Assembly (NCBI GenBank): GCA_016758905.1
Contig: JAEPQZ010000005.1
Span: 682,001 to 746,000 of the forward strand
Length of the DNA: 64,000 nt
Reading direction: 5' to 3'
Source of the DNA: Umbelopsis isabellina
Taxonomy: Eukaryota > Mucoromycota > Umbelopsidomycetes > Umbelopsidales > Umbelopsidaceae
Part shown: positions 35,109 to 45,350 of the stretch, piece by piece
How the letters are laid out: the number at the start of each line of letters is the position of its first letter
Position numbering within the stretch: the stretch's first letter is position 1
Position numbers and translations under genes: made by a program
The notes under the pieces: generated by a model
Database searches by the model: none
Told to the model about the DNA's origin: nothing
Seen by the model: only the letters and a program-made list of their open reading frames with translations

Positions 35109-35840
35109 TGATAATATGAAAGAGAAGTGAAGAGAGACAAAAAAAAAATTAGTTGCTTTGAAAGCATGTTTTAATGGCGGATCTTGCCACCAACAGCAGA
35201 GCCCCCCCCCCCAAGATTTTAAAAAACAAAGGGTAAATTTTCCGCCTTGAAGTAATTGTCAGCAGTAACGCTGCCTTCTCCCTTTTTCATCTACCAAGTG
35301 TTTGAGGCTCTCGCCCCTTACATTTATTTTTTCAAACGCCAAGTGTTTCCAAAGTTGGTGTGTTGCTCGAATCAACATGTCAATCATTATGGAGTTCGTT
35401 TCACAAGCTTGGGACCGCCACTTTGTTCTCCCATTTGGTGGCTATGGTATAAATAAACACATCGCTTTAATTGGTATGCCATCGTAGCAGCGCAAATAAG
35501 TTGAGATTGGTTTTTTTCCTTTTTGACTATACTAGGTGAGACTTACAACCTTTAAAAAAATGGCATCTGCTCACAAGATGCGAGTCGAAATTGAAGCTTG
35601 CAATATATTCCATCCTTTTTACATCATCTGGATTCGACTGGTCTTCGTTTCGAAAGCTAGCTCCTTCAAACTGCAATTAAAACATAAGACATCATAATCA
35701 CATACATTGAATTGCATATATTCATCTAGTTCCATTTATTTGCTCTACTTTGCACTGTATCAATTATGTTTTAATTTAGATCGTCAGGTTTGTTATAGAC
35801 AAGAACCAGTATTTTGTACAAATGGAAAGTAAGTGTTAAA
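35109..35840. other. Intergenic region with a C10 homopolymer
   Basis: About 730 bp without a supported gene. It holds an A9 run near 35142 and a run of ten C at 35203-35212, unusual in this AT-rich sequence and a likely site of length variation or sequencing error. It includes the 3' end of the chitin deacetylase gene. Confidence 0.55.
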
Positions 35841-37352
35841 CTACATGAAGAAGTTATAAACCATAGCCAAAGTAATCATGCCAGGCAAAACTGTAAGTTG
35901 CAAGTGACTTGCACCAGACTCATTGGAAGTGACAGCGCCAGCGTTTCCAGTGGAATCCTTAGTCTCACCGCTGTTGGTGCCGGTGCTCGTGCTGTTGGTC
36001 GTGGCTGCGTTAGCTGGAACTGTACCATCTCTCTTGGGATACACAAATGACTCCTCCCAGTAAGGAGACGTATCATCTAAGCATTGATGAATAGGCATGA
36101 CGTTAAAGTTTTTGGTAACTTGGGGTAGCCACTTGATGGCATTGTGAACTGTATCTGCGTTCAACTCGTGCTGCAGTGTAACATGGCCATGTTCATTGTC
36201 TTGATTACCAGTGCGAGCTGAAATCCATTTCTCAAAGTACCCATCCACCTTGGAGGTTGGGGTATTTGGACCAATGTTCCAGTCGAACGAGTCTTGATCC
36301 CAAATGAATGTTCGCATACCCATTTGATGAGCAATGGCACGTACACGATCATCAACATCACCGAATGGCTATTTTGGGTTGAAGTCCCGAAGCATAAAAT
36401 TGGGTTAATTTATCATTTTTTGGATATTTATATGCCTGGTATTTCCCGGCGCTGCATCTCGGGCAGAGAGCGGCGGGGAAACTATGCCACATTTTAATTG
36501 ATTCAATTAGCAAATACACTTACAGGACGCCAGCACTTGACGGTAACACCGGTGGCCTCTTTGATAGATTTAAGAGACCAGTAGAATTCAGCAACTAATT
36601 GCTCATTTGTTAGGGTTGTCATTTGCTTATGACTCCAAGTATGACTGCAGAGAACATTTCCTGAATTGAGGGCTCTCTGAGCTGCGGTCGGATAGGTCAC
36701 AACATATGAGCCAATATCTAAAAAAAAAGCGAGATAAAAATATACCATCAGGGTTTATTGCCACTGTGTAGATCAAATATGGCAATTACTTACAGAAGAG
36801 AGTAGCGGTCTGATTTTGTTTTGTCAAAGCATCATAGAGCGCTGGTTCTGCCCATTCTTCTGGAGCATCAAAGTGAAATGGGTTCAAGGGACCATCGTCA
36901 TAGTTAAGACCCCAGTCGCCAGCGGTAGGGCACTGATAGTAATCTGGTGGGATATAGCTAAGTTTAGGCTGCTTGCAAATTGTGGCGGACCACCAACAAT
37001 CTGGATCCTTGATGTTATCATAGGACTTCACGTCAAGATCTCCAGTTGCAAGCTTTTTGCGAGGAGCAATCTTGGGTACTTTTGACCAGTCAATAGCCGC
37101 AATAGCCTTCTTAACCTCTTCATTATTCACAGGCGGGACTTCTTTTGTGGTTGGATACTTTTTCAAGTCGAGCTTGAAATTCATATCCAAAGCACCAGTC
37201 GGATAGGGCTTTTGTGGTGCAGAAGTGGCTACACCTGTTGGTCTCGGCACATCGGCTAAAAATGCTGGCGAAGTTTGAGGAAGAATTTCCCCTCCTTGTG
37301 CCATGGCTGCTGTAATGCAGGCGCTTAGGCCAAGGATAGTATAAGGATGCAT
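35841..37352 (-). CDS. CDA: Chitin deacetylase (CE4), secreted, probably GPI-anchored
   Basis: Three exons with introns near 36733-36795 and 36370-36530. The enzyme converts cell-wall chitin to chitosan. A signal peptide (MHPYTILGLSACITAAMA) leads the protein, followed by a Pro/Lys-rich region and the CE4 domain. All five CE4 motifs are visible: YDDGP (catalytic base and metal Asp), SHTWSH (metal His pair), RPPFGDVDDRVR, DSFDWN and LQHEL. The C-terminus is Ser/Thr/Asn-rich (NAATTNSTSTGTNSGE) and ends with a hydrophobic stretch after NESGAS (LPGMITLAMVYNFFM), a typical GPI-attachment signal. Mucoromycota walls are rich in chitosan and carry many such genes, so the symbol is generic. A TATA box lies 130 bp upstream of the ATG. 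Confidence 0.95.
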
Positions 37353-37481
37353 GTTTTTTGGATCAAAGGCGTTATGTGTTGAAGTGTAAAAGTTAAGTGC
37401 AAAGGAGAGAAATAAAAACGTCGGTTCAAGGTAATTCGAGAGGGAACGAAGGGCTTGTACAAAAAAACAAAGGTATCTCTG

Positions 37482-37489
37482 CTTTTATA
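37482..37489 (-). promoter_or_regulatory. TATA box of the chitin deacetylase gene
   Basis: The minus strand reads GGTATAAAAGCAG here, with a consensus TATAAAAG 130 bp before the start codon. This suggests a strong, regulated promoter, in line with stage-specific wall synthesis. Position and sequence are the only evidence. Confidence 0.6.
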
Positions 37490-38106
37490 CCGAGTTCTTA
37501 ATTGATATATTCTCGATGTAATTTTGATATGCTATTGTTTCCATAATATTTGACGTTTTAATATCAATTCAAATTGATAATGACCCGTTTCGTACGGAAG
37601 ATTTGATTAAAGCAGTGTATTTTACCTCGTTTCATGAATGGCGGCCCAGTTAGCTACATTAATCTGTGAGTTCAAGAGCATTAACGCACAAACGCAATGC
37701 TCGCTATTCCATTACATATCGTATCTATTGCGGTAGCACTGAACGCTGCCAAACACACCGTCAATTAGCCCAAAAAATAGGCTACTCCTTGATTTATCTT
37801 AGCAAAGCTTCTTCCGGTTGAAATTGTGACACAAATACCAATCCTAACTCGCCCTATGCCAGAGGCAATCTGCATGGGCCATATTTCAATATCGGGTCCC
37901 GGATTTAACTGTGGAGACTTTTCGAGTGGGGAATATCAAAGATATGATATATTATGAAACTCTCTCATGCACACCAAAAAAAAAAAAGACACCGAATTGT
38001 GGTAGTTAAAACTTTAAAAAGTACAATGATCGAGTGAAGAGAGTAAAGAGTGCTTTACAAAATATCTGATATAAAGTGTAATTTGGGTAACGTTGATATT
38101 AAAAAT
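37490..38106. other. Intergenic region upstream of chitin deacetylase
   Basis: Together with 37353-37481 this makes a 754 bp gap, the promoter of chitin deacetylase and the 3' end of the acyltransferase gene. An A13 run lies at about 37976-37988. No RNA gene or coding frame is supported. Confidence 0.55.
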
Positions 38107-41100
38107 CTACAAGCGTGCGCCAACTGATGCTGCTTCCGCCTTGGATCGCTTTTTCTGCTCTTGGATGCTAGGCAAGTTGTCTTGACCAACCATGTCAGCT
38201 AGTCTTAAGGTTCTAGCACTCACTATGAAAGGCATTAGCTCAGGAGAGTTAGCTTGATTAAATGCGACTTGTAATCTCACCTGTAGCATTATCTCGACGG
38301 TTCTTGCCTTCCCGTCTGAAGTTACCAATGCGTTCAACTAATTCCCATAGTCTGCCCTGAGGTAATATAGCTCCGTTCGGTCCTCGAGTTGGGACGTAAT
38401 CCGGATGCAAAGCAACTTCACTGGTAATCTTACCAGTTTTGAACCTGCGATTTAGCAAAATGTTCTGTTCTATGTATCGGGAAAACGCATTCTTGACGGT
38501 TTCCTTGTTTACAGCTTCCAAATAGCTCTGTTGGAATCATTTGCGTTAATCAATTTTAATTTTTGACATTTTTATTGTGACCATTTCAAAAACGCAAAAT
38601 AACTTACCAAATCACCTTGGTAATACAAGGTTTTGCCAAGATTCTGAGTACGGTTAGAGAATATTTTCTCATCAAGCCACTGAGGTTCATCAGTATTGGT
38701 TTCCACAGAAGGAGTCAAGGCCAACAATGAAACAGAGGCTAGCCAGTAACTTTCCACAAATGGCCAGATAAGGAAACATAAGAAATCTGCTTGGAACGGT
38801 TAGCATAATTGGCTACACCCTGCGTTAATTTTAATCTCAAATCCCGAATGATACTTGCCATAGTTCTCTCGTCCACAAGCTCTTTCCGCATCTGTAAGTC
38901 CAACCCAGCCATCATCAGTAACTTCAATGACGTTGTTTTCAGCGAGCCATCGGATGGTTCTCAATGTATTAGATTCAACTCCTCCTTGTTTGAAAATCAT
39001 GTCTAGTTTGAATAGACTGGAAATAAATGTAATTTCATCCAAGAGCTTGTCAAATTGCATCCTTTGCTGTAGCTTGGCTCCACCTCGCTTGATGACAGTG
39101 TATAACGCAACACATACAATGGCTGCCAAAGAATAGCAAATGTTAAACATGCAAATCAGCCTCACTGCCTCGGTTAATTCTGTTTGCTTACACTCTTCCA
39201 CAAACAAGTGAATGACTTGGTTTCGGTAATATGAAAGTTCGAATCGCTTGATACCATAGAATGTAGGCTCAATGACTTCTTTAGCGTTGCGCTCTCCAAT
39301 CAGGTCTTTCAAAATGGAAGTTGCGCTACATAGCAATTAAACCATTTAGCGTAGCTTTCAATCATGTGAGATAACCATTCGTTTCTTACCGATCTACTAT
39401 AACACCAGTAGGCATGTCCCCAAATTCTGCAACATTACCGCCTTTGTTGATAATGATACGGCGAAGCCATTCTACTCGACGAATTAATTCATTGCGTCCT
39501 ACACCTCTTCCACGCAAAGTCAGAATAACAGTGCCGACCAAGGCAGATGGCATTACAACCGAAATTGCATTCTGATATAAGAAAGGTTAACCTACAGTCG
39601 AATAACGGTTGGGCTACCAAAATGTCATACTTACAATATCAGCCAAAACCCTTTACAATAATAAAAGTTTAGTCAGATATTGTCCAGTACTTACATCATC
39701 ACTCATACAATACTCACTTGTATCCAAGAGATTTCAATAAAACAACCTTATTGTCGGGTAACGAAACGTCAAAATTTTGTCGTATATGAACCTGTTGATC
39801 AACCCAATCTTTGAGAGAAAACGGTTTGGAAACTCGGACATCAACGCGGCCCCACTTTAATTGCAGCAAACGGGAGCTGGAGAACAAACCCCACAAGCTC
39901 TCCTTCTCCTTCGGTGTTCCCAAAAGTTCATTGGCATAGTTGGATGTTTCTATAATCTTGTCGTATCCAATAGATATTGGCACCATCATACAGTCGGTAG
40001 CCTTGCCCGACAGCATCGCGTCCAATACAATTTTGAGGATGCCAAATTTAGGAGTCAAAAGCTTGCCTAAACGAGATCGAGTGCCTTCCACGAAACACTC
40101 TAAATTATATCCGCCAGCTAGTAAAGTGGCGATATACTCTTCGACGATAGTTTTGTACAATAGATCGTCACCCCATTCTCTGCGAATGAAAAATGCTCCA
40201 CATCCACGTAGCAAAGTTCCAACCACTGGCATATCCAAATTGTCACCAGCCACAATATGGGGAATTTGCAATCCAAGGCGGAACATAACGTAGCTCACAA
40301 CAAGGTAGTCAATGTGTGACTTGTGGCAAGGCAGTAGAATCAAAGACTGCTTCTTTTGTTTTGCGATCAGGGCCACTCTTCGTAACTGAAATGCCATATT
40401 AGCGATCAATGATCCAAAAAATTACAATCCTACTCAATAATAGATTTGCTAACATACCTCCAACCATTCGCTTTCTTTTATGTGAATACCTTGATGATAT
40501 AGGCGAACGAGAATATTGTTGATGGTGAAGGCAAAGAATCGTAAAAGGCGGATATCATCCATGCGGGAAAAACACTTGTTTGCAATAGCGGTAGCGACAG
40601 CTTCCAATTCCAACTTAAATTGTTTGCGTTTTCGGCGCAAGTTAGCCACTTTTTTCTTATCCGCTGCTGCTGATCCTGTTTGCTTAGTGTCAACAAATAA
40701 ATGAGCTTGTCTTTCGGCTAGCAGGTCAATGGCATGTTGGACTAGTGCACAAGGGTTAGTGAATATACCTCCAAGACTATAACATATAATACTCTACCTT
40801 CTTGGCTATTCAGTACTTTGTTTTTCATCTCTTCCGAAAACCCTTTGTAGTAGAATTTTGATCCGATGTAGTTGTTATATCCACGCCACCCCTACAATTG
40901 AAACACATTATTATTTTGACAAAGAGCAACAAATATGCAATGAACCATTCACTTGCCGTTCCATTGTAAAACAGACCGACATTCATCATAAAAGCTACAG
41001 GATCTTCACGAATTCTTCTTGGTTCCCTAGCTCTGTTCCCGTAGCAAACATTTGCACGTGGTTAGAGATGAAATCAAAAATGGTTTGGCTGTACTTTGCA

Positions 41101-41353
41101 GCTAACAAACTTACACAATGTTTCTATGCTCCTGCACACCAGTTGACCACTCATCCAGGGTATAGTCCTCAGTTCGATGCGGACTGGTGTCGTCGTCTTC
41201 ATCCTGAGTGTACGTACTTCCGCCTGTGCCAGCTGTGACGAGATTCATTGATGGGCCATTGTCTGGAACATTCTCTGTGAGACATATCTCTCTGTATTGT
41301 TCCATTAAACGTTTGAGCCTGTCCTCTGCTCTCGAGGCTGATTCACTGGACAT
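38107..41353 (-). CDS. Glycerol-3-phosphate / dihydroxyacetone-phosphate acyltransferase (PlsB/GNPAT type) with a C-terminal peroxisomal signal
   Basis: Multi-exon gene from ATG 41353 (MSSESASRAEDRLKRLMEQY) to TAG at 38107. The acyltransferase core has all four family blocks: LPCHKSHIDYLVVSYV (HxxxxD catalytic), GTLLRGCGAFFIRR, FVEGTRSRLGK and MVPISIGYDKI. Up- and downstream regions are also PlsB-like: GWRGYNNYIGSKFYYKGFS, DDIRLLRFFAFTINNIL and FLIWPFVESYWLASVSLLAL. The last three residues are ARL, a conforming PTS1 tripeptide (animal GNPAT ends in AKL). This suggests a peroxisomal enzyme acylating dihydroxyacetone phosphate, the first step of ether-lipid synthesis. Acylation of glycerol 3-phosphate for ordinary glycerolipids is equally possible. 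The intron at 38787-38858 has a GC donor; it restores the sequence NYDFLCFLIWPF. Confidence 0.9.
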
Positions 41354-42139
41354 GGCTTTTCAAATGATTGTTCGAGTCAATTAGAATAGAGTGAGTAGAA
41401 TAAATCGGTGAGCAATGAAAAAAGTGTGGGGCAAGTCGCCGCAATGGCTGGGAACTAATTTTTGTTTAGGAAAGTGATTGACAAATGTTCAATATTCCAA
41501 ATCTTGTCACTGAGCTGCCTTCCAAACACCAGTTTTCATACCAATATCGGATAATGCTTAAGCACTATATACAGCTCAAATACTCGCCAACTAAAATATA
41601 AATTATGGCTATATATATATTCGATATGACTCTGCTTTATGTAGCTGCATCGCTGTACAGTGTCAGAAAAATTTGGGGTGCACGATACTGTTTCTCAGCA
41701 TGTGTCAGCTTATTGGCGCAGAATAAAAAACCCAGAGCGTAGCCTGTTAATCGCTTACTTATAACATCGTCTTTATGTCTAAAAAAAAGAAATTGTAATT
41801 TTAACCATCGTTTTTCAGATTTGCACAGGCAGATTGTAGGATAAAACTTTTTTAATGAATTCTTTTTGGGAATAACATAAGGCAAAATAAGCATGCAGAG
41901 AGGTAGAGTTATGTACAGATTGAGGATTTTGAACTAGGTAAAAAAAAAAACTTCTAGAAACAGCAAGCTGTCTAAGATATAAGAAGATTTTGTAGTCTTG
42001 GAGAAGGGTAGGGATTTGGGAGAAAGTAAGGAGGATAGAGAATATACAAACATTATGTTAAAAAAGTGAACAGGGTTGTAGTTATAACATTGCAAAATGA
42101 ATATGGGGATAGAAAGAAAGAGGGAAATGGAATGAGGAC
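41354..42139. other. Intergenic region: acyltransferase promoter and CSL 3' end
   Basis: About 790 bp. It has AT-rich runs (TATATATATATTCG near 41611) and an A11 run near 41940. No supported gene; small antisense frames here are of poor composition. Confidence 0.55.
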
Positions 42140-44056
42140 TTAAGCATCAGTTAGACACCATCGTCCAGCATCGCCATTCTCTTCAACGCGGCAACGAACT
42201 GCTCTACCAGAATGATAGACAACGCCATCGGCACGTACAAAGAAGATGGGTAGTTCAAGACTTCGACTGCCATGAGTATCAGGTGTCAATAAATCGTGGT
42301 TGGTGACAATGACATCTTGCGTTGAAGGTAGTTCTACGGAGAACTGAGCACGGGAACCAGCTGATTGAAGGCATCGGGTACGAAGAGGTCCATGTGGTCC
42401 GAGCCAAATTTCAGTTCCTTCAGCAACATCCTTAGTGCAGATTTCCAAGCTGTGAGTGGTGGCTTTGTACACTCCAGAGGTAAGCATAGGGAAAGGAGAA
42501 ACGTTGCATTGAGTGCCTTCTTGAGCTGGAGAGCTCTCAAAGTAAGTGTGCTGGAACTTGGCAATTCCAACAATGGTCCAGCAAAGATAGTCATCGACCT
42601 CTTCGGTAGTGATTGGGGTTGGACCCTCAGGAGAAGTAGCCTCAGTGTGCACAATGCGGGAAGATTCATAGCCCAAAAATGCATTGGCATTGTTACTGGC
42701 TTGATCAGGTTGAGCATCAGTGAAAGCTCCAGCAGCCGAGAGATAGGAAGGAGTAGCACCGGGAGCAGTGGATGAAACCCGTTGAAGAGCAACTTTTTGC
42801 ATTTGGCTGACTGGACCACCTGCTTGTTGGGCGATACGGCCTTTTTCAACCTTGCGAATGATCAAGGGCTCTGATGAAACACCAGTTTCCAAATCAGTCA
42901 AGATGATCTCGGCACCATATGCCACTGGCACACAACCAGGCGTACGGCTTGATGTGGATGTGGCGGAAGCAGGAACACGAACGACGGTGATTGAAAACGC
43001 TGACCAAGAAGAATTTTTGGCACAGAGTTGTGACCGTTCCACTGTCATATACTTTGTACGAACAGTTTGAGAGTTGATTCGATTGAAAAGTGACACTGGG
43101 GTATTGGATAAGATACAGCTGGACACGTTGCGAGCCTTGGCAGTTTTCTTGGATGGCTTGGAGATAATATTTATGTTATCGGTATCAAAAGTGGCATAGG
43201 GTTCGTTTGCATGACCAGGGTGGCTAATTTGCACCTTGAGTTGGAAATGTTTGGCCTTTGCAGTGCCTGTGACATGAAGGTATTTGAAGCTGCCGGTCAT
43301 GGTTTCATCCAAAATGGCTCGCTGTCCGACGCTTCGGTCAGGGCCCATTTCGGGGCAAATGACTGACATGGAAACCGAAGGGCGCTCCATAGATTTTTCA
43401 GAACGAGCGGGTGCCTTGATGGATACTACTGGAGGAGGGCATAGGAAACGCTTTTCACTGCCATAAGATTTCTGAGCGACAGCGGCGTGAAGGCATGTGA
43501 TAGTGACCATACGGCTTTGGTTCATGGCAGGATGATGTGGTGGTGATGGTGGAGCATCCAAGATAGAGTACTTTCCATGTTGACCGGAAATTTGCTCGCG
43601 GATACATCGTCGAATCTTTGCAGCGCGATCATCTTGTGATTCGTATGGTCGGTCAGACCATTGTCGACGTTTCATGCCAATGGTTTCCATGCGTGGAGAT
43701 GGTGGCAAATAGCTATTTGGGTTAGCCAAAAGAGAAGCGACGTTGGCTTCAGTTTTCGTTAAGCCTGCGGCAGCTGCGACAGCTTCTTGTTGTGGAGAGT
43801 CTAATAAAGATTTTATTGACATAGTGGGCGACTTTTGGTGATCATTGTTTGAAGATGATGTTGACGAAGGCGATGAAGGTGCTGATGAAGCCAAATAAGA
43901 TGAGAGCGAAGGTAGCATAGGCGGTTCGGTGGGTTGTGATGATGGTGAAGGATGAGCTTTATCAATGGCAGACAATAAACTATCCATAGGAGACATTCCA
44001 ATAAACCGAACACGTCGACTTGAACCAAAAACTTGGTCAGATATAACGTGCGACAT
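42140..44056 (-). CDS. CSL transcription factor (CBF1/Su(H)/LAG-1 family), fungal type
   Basis: An intronless frame of 638 residues. CSL proteins bind GTGGGAA-type sites; animals use them as the Notch effector, and fungi keep them without Notch. The first 170 residues are Ser/Pro-rich and disordered. The Rel-like N-terminal domain starts with MVTITCLHAAVAQKSYGSEK and RFLCPPPVV (residues 183-211), the DNA-contacting signature. GSFKYLHVTGTAKAKHF and FNRINSQTVRTKYMTVE lead into the beta-trefoil domain, which carries GAEIILTDLETGVSSEPLIIRKVEKG. YLCWTIVGIAKFQHTYF also lies there. The C-terminal Ig-like domain holds LEICTKDVAEGTEIWLGPHG and ends RADGVVYHSGRAVRCRVEE. Its lack of introns is unusual among its neighbours. 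It has a TATA box, a 2.5 kb upstream non-coding region and two CSL-like sites there. Confidence 0.95.
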   Translation of the reverse strand: MSHVISDQVFGSSRRVRFIGMSPMDSLLSAIDKAHPSPSSQPTEPPMLPSLSSYLASSAPSSPSSTSSSNNDHQKSPTMSIKSLLDSPQQEAVAAAAGLTKTEANVASLLANPNSYLPPSPRMETIGMKRRQWSDRPYESQDDRAAKIRRCIREQISGQHGKYSILDAPPSPPHHPAMNQSRMVTITCLHAAVAQKSYGSEKRFLCPPPVVSIKAPARSEKSMERPSVSMSVICPEMGPDRSVGQRAILDETMTGSFKYLHVTGTAKAKHFQLKVQISHPGHANEPYATFDTDNINIISKPSKKTAKARNVSSCILSNTPVSLFNRINSQTVRTKYMTVERSQLCAKNSSWSAFSITVVRVPASATSTSSRTPGCVPVAYGAEIILTDLETGVSSEPLIIRKVEKGRIAQQAGGPVSQMQKVALQRVSSTAPGATPSYLSAAGAFTDAQPDQASNNANAFLGYESSRIVHTEATSPEGPTPITTEEVDDYLCWTIVGIAKFQHTYFESSPAQEGTQCNVSPFPMLTSGVYKATTHSLEICTKDVAEGTEIWLGPHGPLRTRCLQSAGSRAQFSVELPSTQDVIVTNHDLLTPDTHGSRSLELPIFFVRADGVVYHSGRAVRCRVEENGDAGRWCLTDA

Positions 44057-44120
44057 TATTTTTTAATTGAAAATAAAGGGGAAGCAAAGAGAACTAGAAA
44101 ATCGAATGGAGTGAAGCTGA

Positions 44121-44128
44121 TTTTTATA
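44121..44128 (-). promoter_or_regulatory. TATA box of the CSL gene
   Basis: The minus strand reads TATAAAAA 65-72 bp before the CSL start codon. It is close enough to suggest a short 5' leader. Sequence and position are the only evidence. Confidence 0.5.
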
Positions 44129-44642
44129 GATGATAAGCACATTTGGAACTGAATGTGAAAATAGATAAGATTGGCTCCGCAGAAAAAGTATTTGAACCTG
44201 ATCTATCTGTCATCACGTGCGCTGATAAAACGGTCAAAGCACCTGTTTGAAGAGCTTGACGGTTACGATCAGAGAGTGGTTTTTTCATGTATCCAACAGA
44301 TTGTCTAGGTTCTTGCTGTCTGCTTTATTTTTTGTCCCATTGCTAGAGAAATGGACGTCCATTTCAAAGTAAAAAGAAGATATGATAGTGTATTTCACCC
44401 ATGTTGAAAAAATTCGCACGATGGGGTCAAAAGTCTTATCGGGCCAATCGGATATCAGAACGCTACTTTGGCTTGTAGATCCCGTGTTTGTGTGCGATAA
44501 AACTCGATGGCTCATCTGGTCTTCAGCATAACCATTTCATATATATTGTTAACGACTTTAGGCAATTTTGGTGTTGATTGCTTCAGGCAAACGGCAAGTA
44601 TACGCATTGTCATCTGATGGCATGATAAGCGGTTATGCCCAT

Positions 44643-44650
44643 TGTGGGAA
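44643..44650 (+). promoter_or_regulatory. CSL-type site TGTGGGAA
   Basis: Matches the YGTGRGAA consensus of CSL factors, 587 bp upstream of the CSL start. A second copy lies at 45307-45314. Binding is inferred. Confidence 0.35.
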
Positions 44651-44674
44651 ATATACCATGGTAGGTGTCCCGTT

Positions 44675-44694
44675 TATACCCTGCTGAGGGTATA
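44675..44694. repeat. Perfect 8-bp inverted repeat
   Basis: TATACCCT and AGGGTATA flank a GCTG loop. The purpose is unknown. It could be a dimeric-factor site or a small hairpin. It lies 25 bp from the first CSL-type site. Confidence 0.5.
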
Positions 44695-45306
44695 TTTGGA
44701 GCGGGGGTCTAAATGAACATTATCAAATCACAAGCTCAGGCTGATGTCTCTAGCCAATCACAGGCCTGTATTTCACTATGACTCGAAAGCCAACTTGATT
44801 CCAGTTATTGAGCCATTTTCAGGTTTTTGGACATTACAGCTGTTTACAACAACATGTTCCCAAACGTGAAATCATATCACTAGGAGATTGATTGGATCTT
44901 GTCAGATCATGTTTGAACCATGTCGATACCTTTTTCGCTTGCTCCAATCTGCCCCTCATCTGTTTCAACCGGCATCCCAGAGGGTCGGCACAGACTTATC
45001 TTTCATTAATCAGGAAATAAAGTTTTTATTTCACACGATCTTTGTAAAAAAAATTAGCGATCGCAATTCCTCTTATAGCATGTTTGGATAATACAATGAA
45101 AGAAAACATTAAATGATGTTATGTATTTTAAACATGCACGTTTTTCATCGTCACCTCGATTTTGCTGGATGTTGACGTTCATTATTGCGTAGCATAGGCC
45201 GAGGTTTTACACCGGCGTCATTGTCTCCCAGGGTTTTTCCAGCGCTCAGCTCACGTCCACTATTACCTAATAAGTCTCCAGCACTGTCTTATCTTGCACT
45301 ACCAAC

Positions 45307-45314
45307 TGTGGGAA
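45307..45314 (+). promoter_or_regulatory. Second CSL-type site TGTGGGAA
   Basis: Identical in sequence and orientation to the site at 44643-44650, 1,251 bp upstream of the CSL start. It also lies 20 bp from the shared 16-nt repeat. Binding is inferred. Confidence 0.35.
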
Positions 45315-45334
45315 GCAACGAAGCCATGTGAGTG

Positions 45335-45350
45335 GGGATTGACTAGCTCT
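45335..45350 (+). repeat. 16-nt direct repeat, copy 1
   Basis: GGGATTGACTAGCTCT occurs here and again at 48129-48144, in the same orientation. The two copies lie in the non-coding regions on either side of the CHCH gene. Confidence 0.6.

Noticed and set aside
35203-35212. C10 run as a structured element (G-quadruplex on the other strand)
   Set aside because: A single run with no further G tracts nearby. More likely a slippery homopolymer or sequencing artefact.
44285-44515. 76-codon minus-strand frame upstream of CSL
   Set aside because: Short, with no recognisable motif and no upstream exon. It lies in a region that otherwise looks regulatory.
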